Below, piece by piece: positions 1 to 11,319 of a stretch of 64,000 bases of DNA (position 1 is the stretch's first letter; each line of letters begins with the position of its first letter). The notes beneath the pieces are model-generated. The model saw nothing but the letters and a program-made list of their open reading frames with translations. It searched no databases and was not told the origin of the DNA. Source of the DNA: Laburnicola sp. R22_1 (taxonomy: Eukaryota > Ascomycota > Dothideomycetes > Pleosporales > Didymosphaeriaceae); NCBI GenBank assembly GCA_014281115.1, contig JACONQ010000001.1, positions 1 to 64,000 of the forward strand, read 5' to 3'. The translations under genes were made by a program, and so were the position numbers.

Positions 1-40
1 TGCTAAGGTTAAAAGGATTCATTCCCACGGTAACACCAGC
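1..40 (+). other. Untrimmed Oxford Nanopore native-barcode sequence (technical)
   Basis: Bases 1-4 (TGCT) plus 5-12 (AAGGTTAA) match the end of the ONT native adapter and barcode flank. Bases 13-36 form a 24-base block, starting AAGGATTC and ending GGTAACAC, that I recognise from memory as native barcode 07. Bases 37-40 (CAGC) match the start of the other flank (CAGCACCT), after which telomere repeats begin directly. This is not genomic DNA. It implies that the sequenced molecule ended inside the telomere array, which supports a true chromosome terminus here. Confidence 0.9.
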
Positions 41-205
41 TAACCCTAACCCTAACCCTAACCCTAACCCTAACCCTAACCCTAACCCTAACCCTAACCC
101 TAACCCTAACCCTAACCCTAACCCTAACCCTAACCCTAACCCTAACCCTAACCCTAACCCTAACCCTAACCCTAACCCTAACCCTAACCCTAACCCTAAC
201 CCTAA
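41..205 (+). repeat. Telomere array (CCCTAA)n
   Basis: About 27 uninterrupted copies of TAACCC/CCCTAA, oriented as the 5' end of the plus strand, so this is the left chromosome end (G-strand TTAGGG on the minus strand). There are no variant repeats. The array stops abruptly at base 205-206, and the next bases already belong to the coding region of a degenerate transposase. There is therefore no classical subtelomeric spacer. Confidence 0.97.
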
Positions 206-1316
206 AGGATTGTCGTTTCCTTAAAGGAGGCCTGCCAGGCTTGGTAGAAGAGGGGGAAGAAATCCCTCTTGCTTATTAAGCAAAGGCCCTGGCTCCTTTC
301 TATAAAGGCTAAGATCTCCTTTGAGTAGGCTGTGGACAGAGGCTTAAATATAGCTACATCGAGCGGCTGCAGCGTATGGGTTAAATAAGGAGGATATACA
401 GCGAGGAGGATCTTGTTCTAATTGTAGTACTTAATAAAATCTATTGTGAGGTGAGATTTATGGCTATCTAGGATAAGTAATTAATAGGAAGATTAAGTCT
501 TCGCCTTTATACCGCGATTAAACACCTGTTTAAGCCACGCGAGGCCAATATTGTTGTTCGTCTAGCTAGAGGGCGATGAGGAGATTCGAACCTGATGAGT
601 CGCATAATTGAGGGCCTGTAGCCAGGAGTCCTGTATTGATCCTAAGGCTGACTAATAGATGAGAGCGGGCTTAAGGTAAGATCTATTAGCGCAGATATAG
701 GCTAGCAGCGTTATCTACTCTTAAGAGCCATCCTGGATAGTACCCCTCCTCTTTCTATCCTTATATAAAGCCCTGCTAAAGATCCTCTTTAAGCGACCTA
801 TAACACTAAGCATAAAGCCCTTCTTATCTATATTGTAGGTATAACGCGCCTTAATATGATACTAATTAATCTTCTTGCGTAGAAGGTTAAAGTAGAGGCT
901 ATACTTCCTCCCTAAATTAGCCTTGTGGCGACTATTGTTAATGCCTGTTGTCTATTTTAAGATAAGCTCGTCTGGGTGTTAGTGCACAAAGCGATTAACC
1001 TAGTGTACTCTAACCTCTTTTTGCGTAATCTGCGAGGCGAAATTTCGTATTATAGCTCGTGTAGGTGGTAGGCCTTGATTTGTAAGACGTTTAATATAGT
1101 GTAGAAGCTCTAGTTTCTGTTGTGGATAAAGAGCTTGTTAATTCTCCGCTATTGTACTGCGTGATCTTGAGATGCCTTAGTGTTGCCGCGCGAGCGTTGC
1201 ACGGCTGCAACTATAATCTCTTACAATCTGTCTATAGCTAAATTTTTCTGTAGGTCCTAGCGATTTAATCGCTGCAATCGCAGCCTTAATCGAGCTTATA
1301 GTGGTAGAGTTATCGC
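206..1316 (-). pseudogene. RIP-degraded CENP-B/pogo-type DDE transposase, C-terminus cut off by the telomere
   Basis: Read on the minus strand from about 1316, the translation gives an N-terminal psq-type HTH (IKAAIAAIKSLGPTEKFSYR), then the CENP-B-like DNA-binding region (QGLPPTRAIIRNFASQIT). The DDE_1 core follows: NIDKKGFMLSVIGRLKRIFS, DSWLQA, LLILDSHKSHLT and the HTLQPLDVAIFKPLS block, which keeps the third catalytic Asp. At least 12 in-frame stops sit at positions where related elements have Gln or Trp, the RIP signature. The frame runs through a KETTIL segment and is then replaced by telomere repeats, so about the last 150 residues of a normal family member are missing. The start codon is not preserved. 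Confidence 0.8.
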
Positions 1317-1713
1317 GTGTTAAAGTTGAGGTGTTGTCGTGGTGGGGTGGCTTATTCGGCCGTCGGGCTCATTCGACTGTCCACCTCGGTAGGTCCAAGC
1401 TCTTAGGCAGACTAGAGGGTTGCATTAGCTTTAGGTTGCTAAGGATATCTAGGAGAGGCGTTCCCCTATTGTGCACTCTGCGAAGTAGGCGCGTAATCTC
1501 CTTAAACAATAAGCATGCAGAGTGTACGTTAGAGCGCTAGTAATGTTTCTGGTGGAGTCTGTCCGCTACTACGTGCTCCTTATAGGTACAGCCTTAAAAG
1601 TTCCGCAGCTGCTTGGCGAGCTTATACCCGTTTTTCTTGCTTAACGCACGGGCTTACCTAATGCACACTTTTTTAAAAATTTCTACAATTGAAATAGATG
1701 TAGCTCTACTAAT
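1317..1713. other. Spacer between two divergently oriented transposase relics
   Basis: No gene is recognised. A 79-codon plus-strand reading frame (1301-1540) crosses the N-terminus of the minus-strand transposase relic and has no recognisable motif. The GC content is higher than that of the surrounding RIPped sequence. Minus-strand translation gives a mostly open stretch with a few stops that could be a fragment of another element, but I cannot name it. Confidence 0.4.
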
Positions 1714-3590
1714 ATGGACCCGATTGAGCAGGCGCTGGCATCTTTGAAATCCTTAGAGCTTGGAGGAAAAGTTAATATTGCGTAGACAGCAAAAAAGTAT
1801 GGTGTTAAACGATCTACGCTATCGCGAAGGTGGCGCGGTGTATAGGGCTCTTGTGCAGCCTAATATAAGAATTAACGACTTCTTAACGATTGTTAGGAGC
1901 TAGAGCTGGTATAATACGTTGACGAGCTCTACTAGCAAGGGCTACCGCCTATAAGAAACATGCTACGCAACTTTGCTACTAAAATAAGCGGCAAATAAGT
2001 AGGAAGCTCTTGGCTGGATCGGTTTATTAAGCGTTACTATCTCGACCTAGCATTAAAATGGACGAATGGTATGGACAAGGATAGGAAGAGAGCTAATTCT
2101 GTCTTTAAGTACACACTCTATTTCGAGCTCTTAAAGCGTAAGATTGAGTAGTACGAGATTAAGCCACAGCACACCTATAATATGGATAAGAAGGGCTTCC
2201 TTATTGGCGTACTATCAAAGATAAAGCGGGTGTTCTCTCGACAGAGGTATGAGGAGGGGGGAACTAGGCAAATGATTTAGGACGGTAATTGTGAATAGAT
2301 TACGATAATTGCTTGCATATGCGCTAATAGATTGTCTCTATCCCTAGGCCTTATCTACTAGGCTGTCTTGGGCAATATTTAAGACTTATGGCTGCAGGAT
2401 TTTGATCCTATAATACACACGGCCTTCTTTGCTTCCTCTCCTAGCGAATAGATAAACGATAACCTTGGGCTTTAATAGTTAAAGACTATCTTTAATTAAG
2501 AGACTAAATTAAAGGTTTGATTGCGATAGTATTGACTGCTTATCCTTAATAGCCATGGCTTCTATATTAATATAAAGTTTATTAAGTACTGCGACGACAA
2601 TAAGATCCTCCTAGCAGTCTATCCTCCTTATAGTACTTATACGCTGCAGCCGCTTAACGTTACTCTGTTTAGGCCACTCTCACAAGCCTACTCGTACGAG
2701 GTAGCACGATTTATGGAGGAATCTTAAGCCTTCTCTGCACTTACTAAGCGAGACTTCTTTTGCATGTTCTAGACTGCGTAGGAGAAAGCTTTTACTGTAA
2801 AGAATATCCTCTCTAGCTTTAAATTGTGTGGCCTTCACCCCTTTAAGCCAGAGGTTATCTTGGAACGATTTAGCCACACTAAGGCTGAGAGACTATTATC
2901 TAGCGAGAGCTCGAGGTCTGTCCTTATAGCTAACAATTAGAGGAAGGTTACTAAGATTCTATAAGTAGTTATTAACAATATATATAACTCTAAGGCTAAG
3001 CTGCTCTTATAAATAATCTACTTGCTCTCTACTTAAAATATAATGTTAAAACTTAAGGTTTAAGGCCTTAAAAAAGCGCTAGTTAATAAGAAGAAGTGTC
3101 GGAAGAGAGGCAAAGCGCTCCAGCTTAAGCAGCCTCTAGTTTAGGATAGTAGTGCTATCTTTTGGAGCCTAAATAAGGTGCAGCTAGCGCGTGAGTGTGA
3201 AACTTAAAAGGCAGAGGCAGTAGAGGCAGAGAGGCTTTAAAAAGAGGAGGATAGTTAGCGCAAGGCAATTAAGAAAGCTAAGAAGCAATAAGCTTTAGAG
3301 GAGAGGCGTTATATAAAGGCTACTGCAAAGGAGATCCGGCTTTAAGAGCAAGCGCAGAAGTAGTAGGAAAAGGAGGACAATAGACAGGCTTAGCTTGCTG
3401 CTGCGCAGTTTTAAAAGGATATCTAATTTGCTAAATAGGCTAGAAAAGTAAGGAAGTAGTAGTCTATTGTCCCTTAGGAGGTTTGTGGCAGCGAGCAATT
3501 AGTTGTTGAGGTTATTAAGGCCCCGCAGGCGACAAATTGTCGGGGGCGGCATATTAACCTCCCTACAAGATATTGTGATTAGATAATTAA
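1714..3590 (+). pseudogene. RIP-degraded CENP-B/pogo-type DDE transposase (second copy, divergent)
   Basis: The ATG at 1714 starts MDPIEQALASLKSLELG, a psq-type HTH, followed by KKYGVKRSTLSRRWRG and QGLPPIRNMLRNFATKISGK (CENP-B-type DNA binding). The DDE_1 core has NMDKKGFLIG, LLILNSHGFYI and TYTLQPLNVTLFRPLSQAYS. The second and third catalytic Asp codons are now Asn, and the first motif has Glu changed to Lys. More than 20 stops fall at expected Gln/Trp codons. The C-terminal half is charged and rich in Lys, Glu and Gln (coiled-coil-like) and runs to about 3590. The relic is oriented away from the left copy. Without clear inverted repeats I cannot set element ends. Confidence 0.8.
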
Positions 3591-3659
3591 GTAGACTTTT
3601 TTGCTATACTTGATTGCCTACTACTGTTTAAAATTAGATAATATAGAGATTTGTGTGAG

Positions 3660-4845
3660 GCTTAGTAGCTTTAAAAGCATTTAACGATGTTTGGCAAAAA
3701 CCGTGCGCTAGGTGAGCCCGTGCGTTAGGCGAGAAAAACGGGTAGGCGGTTCGCTTAGTAGGTAGAGTGGGTGAACTACCTACTCTAGGTGTTAATTGCG
3801 CTAGTAACGCTGCTTAGATAGCGCGTGGGCTAGGCACATTACTAGGGCGGGCGAATAGTAAGGGAGGCATAGTGGCTAGTGTTCCTTACGTAGCTAGCTA
3901 AGTGTTGCTACTGTTAGATAGCTGTGGCAGGCGAGGTGTGCCATAATTAGTTAATAGGGGTAGTGGTAGAGGGGTGCTATAGCTAGGAGTTGGCTGCGCT
4001 GGCTGCGGCGCGTTGCTGCTCTTAGACACTTGTCTAGATATAGGTTTAACCTAAGATAGTAGTGTATTGCTCTGGGCTAGGAAGGTCTTATGTTAGCCAC
4101 TTAACTAAGCTAAAGAGACGCTGCGCTAGCTTTATGGGCTATTTAGAGCCTCTAGAGAAGCGTTAGCAGCTCTTGCTAGAGTGGGTGTTAATGTGTAGCT
4201 AATACTACGAGTGTTTGTAGTAGTAAAATCCTTAGTAATAGGCGCTATAGATAATAGCTATAGGTTACTGCTCTTAATAGCATAACTCTGGCCTACTATA
4301 TTATAAATACTATTGCTATCTAGTTCTGCGTGCCTTTCTATGTTCCCTAAGTGCTCTAGAACTTTATCTGCGCTTGTACGTACTTGCGTAGTTCTAGCCT
4401 ATATTTTAAGTAAAATACTAGTAGTTCTTATATCTCTATCCTTTATCTGTTGCAGTATATGTTGTTCGTACTTAATACGCTTATTTGTCTATTCCCTATT
4501 GCTCGCGCGGAGTTAACTAATAACTGCCGCAGCCTCTATGTTGTCTACTGCTAGTAATGCAAGAGGAGATAGTGCTCTATATACATCCTCGCCTTCTAGC
4601 AACTTGTCTAGCTAGAGAAGAGGGTTGTAAGGAATGGGAACGTCGGCGCTAAGTTAAAGACTAAGGTCTAGGTAGGTAGTAGTTAGAGCGCCTAGGAGTG
4701 TAGATTTATAGTAGATAAAGTCAGAGCGAGCTATATGCTAAAAAGAGTAGTCCTTTCTACGTAAGTATTCTTTATAATTACGTCTTTGCTTTGCCTTAGC
4801 CTTAGCTTTAGCTGTAAGATACTTCTTTAGTCTTCCTTCTGGCAT
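3660..4845 (-). pseudogene. Unidentified RIP-degraded coding relic with basic N-terminus
   Basis: On the minus strand an ATG at 4845 opens MPEGRLKKYLTAKAKAKAKQ and continues RRNYKEYLRRKDYSF, a strongly basic start. A mostly open frame of about 390 codons follows. Stops occur almost only where Gln, Trp or Arg would be expected, so this was a protein-coding gene before RIP. The middle part is leucine-rich (SPLALLAVDNIEAAAVIS). The rest is Ser/Thr/Pro-rich and has no catalytic motif I recognise. It may be an accessory open reading frame of a transposon, given its position between transposase relics, or a small subtelomeric gene family member. Function unknown. Confidence 0.45.
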
Positions 4846-4893
4846 AATTATAAGCTATAGGGTTATGCTAGAATGGAAAACGCGTCGCGTATT

Positions 4894-5335
4894 AGGGATT
4901 AAGAGAAACTCTTCTTGGCTTAGCGCGTTTAGGCTGGAACTCTTTTTCGCTTAGCCCCACGCCTTACTAAATTAGGGCCTTACTTTACAACTATACTACC
5001 TTTTAACACAGATAACTATACAACTACAACCCTAATTAAAAATTAGAAGTGTATATTTATTTCGTATACCCTTACTTTATATTTTGCACCTTAGAATAAA
5101 AATCTGCGAACTAGGGATTTAGTAGAAGTTCTTCTTAGCTTAGTACGTTTAGGCCAGAACTCTTCTAAGCTTAGCGCCTCCGCTTCGCGCGCCTTACTAA
5201 ATTGGGACCTTACTTCGCAATTACACTACCTTTTAATGTAGATAACTGCACGACCACGACCTTAATTAAAAATTAGAAGAGTACAACTAATTTGCATGCT
5301 TCTACTCTTTGTTTTGGCACCTTAAAATAAAAAAT
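4894..5335. repeat. Direct tandem duplication, period about 219 bp
   Basis: The block starting GGGATTAAGAGAAACTCTTC near 4894 recurs in RIP-diverged form near 5113. Matching landmarks are GCGTTTAGGCTGGAACTC versus ACGTTTAGGCCAGAACTC, CTTACTAAATTAGGGCCTTA versus CTTACTAAATTGGGACCTTA, and AATTAAAAATTAGAAGTGTA versus AATTAAAAATTAGAAGAGTA. Most of the differences I compared are transitions. The repeat lies just upstream of the relic's start at 4845 and may be its former promoter or an element terminus. Confidence 0.7.
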
Positions 5336-6120
5336 TTATTTCTCGAAATTTTCTAATCTTACCCGTGTATCGTACCTTTATGTATTATGCGGGCTGTTAG
5401 TCTTGCAGCCATCTCGACTTTAATAGTAGGAGCTGCACCTTTATATTTAGCTTAAAGCCTGTTTGCGGAACCTGCATTTTCCTTAGAATGCGCTTAATTT
5501 GCAGTATTGCTTATTCTATAATAAGAGAAAGTAACTACCTTCTTTTTAACGCCGCTGCCCGTTTCTTGCCATCTCGCTGTTTTAAGGAGCTACACTGCGG
5601 AGAGAAAGAAGGGGGGAAAAAGGTTCCTTAATTACTAATGCCTATCTATACCGCAACTATGTATATTATTAATGCTGTCGACCTGTTAACTGTTAACAGC
5701 TACCTTAGACAAGCGTCTAAGTAATAATTATGTATCTTGCAGGTATTTTATACGTAATTTATATATAGTTAGGCCCTTACACTTATATATAAGTTGCGCG
5801 CAGCTTACTTTTATATTACCTAGCGCGCAGTTTTGCGCTAGCTAGTAGGAGTTATACTCGCTTTAGCGGCGACTAAAAACACTAATTCTATTCTTAACTT
5901 ATTACTTTTTACGCGCAATCTATCTACAAACTTTCTATAGATTATATATAATATTGCTATAAGTGACCTGCACGCTGCCTCTAAGTTGCAGCCGTTTTCG
6001 AGTTTGGGAAGAGCAAAAAAAGGCACTCTAAAAAAGCAAAGAAAGGCACTTAAGGGTCTGTGCGCGCGCTAAATTCTATAGTGCGAAAGCAAAGAAAGGC
6101 AGTCCCTTTCTTTGTATAAT
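5336..6120. other. Moderately AT-rich non-coding stretch
   Basis: No gene or repeat is recognised. Short GC-containing segments (for example 5500-5600 and 5990-6100) are mixed with A/T-rich DNA. The near-duplicate phrase GCAAAGAAAGGCA occurs at about 6035 and 6103, a small local duplication. The 62-codon minus-strand frame here has no supporting features. Confidence 0.4.
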
Positions 6121-6124
6121 AGAG

Positions 6125-7570
6125 TGAGTTTTTACTATAACTCTAACCTTTTTTTTACTTTAAAATTATAACTCTTTTTTTACTTTAAAATTCTAACTCT
6201 CTTTTTACTATAAAATTCTAACTCTTTTTATATATTCTACTCTACTATTATTCTATTATAATTTTCTCTTATTATACTTTTTACTTTTCCTCTCTTTTTT
6301 TCTCTATTCTTTTTCTCTATTTTTTTCTCTATTCTTTTTCTCTATTCTTTTTTTTCTATTTTTTTCTCTATTCTTATCTAATATTCTCTTTCTACTTTCT
6401 TCTTCTTTACTTTTTTTCTTTTTTTTTTCTTTTTATATACTTTCTTCTTTACTTTACCTAAATACCTATCTTTTTTTTTCTTTAACTATACTTATTATTA
6501 TAACTTTATTTTATTTTATATACACTCTATATAATTCTTACTCTACTTTCTTATATTAATTTTTTATTTTTTTACTCCTATTTCTTTAAAACTCTAACTT
6601 TGTTTTTACTTCTTATTTTATAAACTCTTTTTACTTTTTTTTCTTTTAATTATACTCTTCTATGTAACTTTTTTATATATACTCTTTTACTTTTTCTTTC
6701 TATTTTCTTTTTATCTTCTTTTTAATTTTTCTTTCTTTTCTATTTTTATTATCTTATACCTACCCTATAATTCTATCTTTTTTTATTATTTTCTTATATT
6801 ATATTATACTTTATACTCTTCTATTCCTCTTTACTCTTTATTATTATTTTTCTTTAATTTTTTATTTTCTTATTTTCTACTACTCTCTCTTATTATAATC
6901 TTTTCTATTTTCTATTTAATATTAAATTTAATACAATCCTTCTACTTTTTAAACTTTTATTTTATTTTATTTAAATCTCTTTTACTTTTTCTTACGTATA
7001 TTTCTTTTCTCTTCTCTTTCTATATTATGTTTTTTTGTCTTTTCTTTATTTTCTTTTATTTCTAAACTCTAAACTTTCTTTCTAACTCTTTACTTACTTT
7101 TAACTTATATTACTTTCTTATAACTCTTTCTTATAAACTTTAATTATCTTTTTACTTAAAAGCTCCACCTTTCTTTATACTTAAAAATTCTAATCCTCTT
7201 TTTATATTAAAATTCTATTTCTTTCCCTATATTAAACTCCTAACTCTCTCTATACTAAAAAATGCTAATACTCTCTATACTTAAAAACTCTAATCCTTTC
7301 TTATCTATTTTATATATAATTTTTTTTTCTTTACTATTTATTCTATTATATTCTTAACTTAATAAATTTTTTTCTTAATTCTATATTTCTTTATTTTCTA
7401 TAATCTTATCTATCTTCTTTTACTTTATTCTATCTTACTTTTTTATATTTTATATTACTTAATAACTCTATAAAACTCTCTATTCTCTTACTCTATTCTA
7501 TTTTATTCTATTATTCTATTCTATTATTCTATTCTATTACTCTATTTTACTACGCTATTTTACTACGCTA
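6125..7570. repeat. 1.4-kb polypyrimidine/AT low-complexity tract
   Basis: The plus strand is overwhelmingly T with interspersed C. It includes degenerate repeats of TCTCTATTCTTTT (6290-6370), TTTACTTTAAAATTCTAACTC (6160-6230) and TCTATTCTATTATTCTATT (7490-7560). Purine runs are absent from the plus strand over hundreds of bases, so the asymmetry is not explained by RIP alone, which would give equal A and T. No coding frame is supported. It borders the 3' side of helicase copy A. Confidence 0.75.
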
Positions 7571-7739
7571 TTCTGCCTTATATTTTATACTATACTATTA
7601 ATTTATTTTTGGCTTATCTTCTATACGCGACCTATATAAAAACGCTTATTATAAAAAACTATTATCTTATAATCTAATATTATTCTTTTACTATGCTAAT
7701 TAATGCTAATCTTTTAAATGTTGTTACCTTTTCTACTCT

Positions 7740-10700
7740 ACTACTAATTGCGTTATCTAATAAAACTCTCCTGCTAAATTATTACTTTTAACCGTTTCTA
7801 ACACTCGCTTCTTTTCTAAAAACGCAACTAACGTCTGCCCTGCTCCCGAATTATTTACTCTAAATCTTGCTAACCGTGCTATCTACTACTCTTCTACTTT
7901 AGTGTACCCTAATGCCACGCCTATTAACCCGCCTACTAATACCCCTTTGTGCTGACAATTCCTGTCTTTTGCTCTCTAATACCGTCCGTAACTATTTCTC
8001 TTCTACTAGTTATATATCTTCTGCGGTACCCCGCACTAAAAACACTCTAAATAACTCTTAAACTTAATCTGCTCCTTAATTATCTTAATCGCTTCTTTTG
8101 TACTTTGGCTTTTTTGTTGCTAACACTACTATATATTATGCTCGCTCTGCCTATCCTCCGCCGCCTCGCATATCCCGTATTAATTCACCCACTATACTAA
8201 CTGCCTACGCAACTACTCTATATCCGTAAACTTTTATTGCCGCTACTATATTAATGTCTACCGCGGGCCTTGTTGCTCCTACTTCTGCTACTAGAATACT
8301 TACTACGCCTCCTTGCCTCTTATCTTAACTATATCTATCTTGTTATTATTACTACTATCTTTACTACTATTCTCTTCTGTCTCTTTATCTACTTCTCTAT
8401 ATATATTATATCTCTTCTCCCCTTCTTTATATTTCTTTTGGCCCTCTTGCCTATCTAAATACGCGTCTAACACTCGCCTTTAGCACTATATTATTAACTC
8501 TTCCCCTTTTATATACAACTAAACTAATTGCTATTCTGCCTTAGTTAGCTTATTATTATACGCTTGTTTATCCCCTTTCTGCCCTATAATAATAGCCTTG
8601 CTCCGTAATTTATTTCGCCTTGCCCTGCTACTCTCTTATGCGTAATCTAATATTGTCCGCGGCTAATCTATATAAATAATGCACTGGATGTTAGGTATAT
8701 CTACTCTTATCCCTAATGTGCTTATTGCTATAATTACCCGCTATTTGCTAGCTATAAAATCTATTAATATACTTACTTTGCCTACCGCGTTATAATAATA
8801 TGCGTTGTATACTAACTGCTTTGCTAACTTCTTAATTTTTGGCACGGAATTACTATATATTACTACCTTGCTAGTTTAGTACTATCTTAACTTTTGCCAC
8901 GCTATCTTTACTATAACGGCCTCTATATCCTCTTTTATTAACGCCTTGTCTACCTTAACTACTTAATATGCCATATTTGTCTGTGTTGTTTTTGCTTAGA
9001 ATATCTTAACCTAATTCCGCTTAAAATGCATTCGTTAAAACAACTTGCCCTTCTTGCTTAGTGGTAATATTGCTGTTAACAACACTATTTGCGTTTTAGC
9101 GGCTACTAACTTGCCTAATTGCTATATCTGCTTGCGGAACGTATACCGCTAGTTTAATATAATATAACACTTATTAATTATAATTTAGTCTAACTATCGC
9201 GTTGCCTATAACTAGTTTAAAAACGTCGCAAACTCCTCTCCTACTACTAACTTAGGCGTTACTAATACTATCGCGACTATATTAAGTAGACAGCGTCTCT
9301 TTTATACTATATATAATATCCCTAATAACTTGCACTACTATATTATGTCTTCTTATAACGTAATTAATAGAATTATAATAATAGTAGTTCCGCCCTACTC
9401 TGCCCACGCTAGTAATATAAATAATAAACTCTTCCTACTACCTATTAGTATTACGGCCATAATAGGACTCTTACCTATAATAATAGCGTTAATGGCTTCT
9501 TTCTACACGCTATAGAACTCTAATATTCTGCTTATTATCTGCTTTAACTACACTGTTGTGTCTATTTTTCTTAATTATCCCTATTAATTAATCCTCGCCT
9601 TGTCCGCTTCGCTCTTAAACAGCACTCTCTTTTGCTTCTTACTTGTTATCTTCTTTATATTAGCTTAGAACCCTAAAAATTAATGCTAATCTATACTTAA
9701 CGTTCGGAACTGCTATTACTTATCTGCCACTACCCTAGCTTACTCTATAATCCCTTACGCGTATATTAATTCTATAACGTGCGCAGTATATCCTGCCTAC
9801 TTATTAGTAATTAACGCGCCTATATTCTTCTTATTCTACTTTTTATTCTTGTCTACCTTTTTTGTTTAAAATGCTGTAAATCTACGTAAAAATCGCTAGC
9901 TTATACTAATGGCAATCTCGTGGTACGCGGCAATTGTTAACTCCTATTCTATCCCAATTTGGCTCTCGCGCTTTAACGCCTTCCGCAACCTCTTTATTAT
10001 CTACTTATATCTATTAGAGTCCGCTGGCCATATGTGTGACAACACGCTCTCCTTTTTTTATACTAACGCCTCTAACTACTGCTAAAACGGCAACACTAAC
10101 TATATATATAATACTACTAACTTGCCTATCTTATATAGTAAATATTAATAAATAATCTTAATATCGCCGCTAATATTATATTCCTTGTAATAATGCGTTA
10201 TAAGCACCACTATGCTATTCTTAATAAATATATTACGGTGCCCCCCTTTTATAGTATTACTATGCTAGACGCTTATTATTTCTAGTCCTTTTGCTAGCTA
10301 TTTGCCTGCGATATATATTAATATAGCCAACTTCTTTTAGAACTTAATAATGCGCCCTATATACTGCTTAACAGCCTCTTAGTCTATCTCTAAACGCGTT
10401 TCTAGCTTTATAAACCTGTCCTGGATGCTAGTATCTCTCTCTACCCGCTTAAATAACTACCTCTCTTTATCTATGAGTATGTGGGTGCGATAGTCCTTTA
10501 AAAAATTCTATCTAGGCTACTTATTAGTTGGGTTATCTCGCATACTCTCCTATGGGACGCTGGGTATAGGATTAGTAGTCTTGCTAGTGCTAAATATTAA
10601 CTCCTCTACTAATAACTACTGGCTTTTAGTCGCTAACCTATATACTATACTGCAGAACTAGACTATATTAAACTGCAACCCCTTATACAATAACTTGTCC

Positions 10701-11287
10701 CCGCCTATCTACTTAATATGGCCGCGCGATATTATATTATAATGAATTTTTAACCCGTATGTCCGCAAATCTAATATCTACTATATGGGTCTATGGCTGC
10801 CTTGTATTATAAACTTGTTTATTATCTTCTACACAAACTGTAAACACCCCTTAGGCTAGCGCGAGCGCAAATAGCTGCTATTACTTTTATACGCGCTATT
10901 ATTGTTAAACTTATCCTTATTCTTATTTAATAGCTTAAATAACTCTAACGCCTATTACACAACTATAAAATAGGCCACTTTAATAACTGCTAATAATATT
11001 GGCGGATACTGCTTAGGGCCCTTCTACCTATCCTCTTTAACGCCCAACACCGCTAACGCACACACTAATAGACTATTATACTCCTTATATATAATAGACT
11101 AGTTTAGTAACGTAATATAAAACTCTAAACACGCCTTTTAGATTTTTAATAACTTCTTAGGCTTACTACGCTTAGTACCTTCTACCTAACGCTACTCCTT
11201 CCTAGCGTCTCTCTCCTCTATTAACTTATCTACGTCCTCTATTAACTCCTCTATTATCTTCTTATCCCTATCCTCTATCTCTTCTTC

Positions 11288-11319
<32 letters not shown>

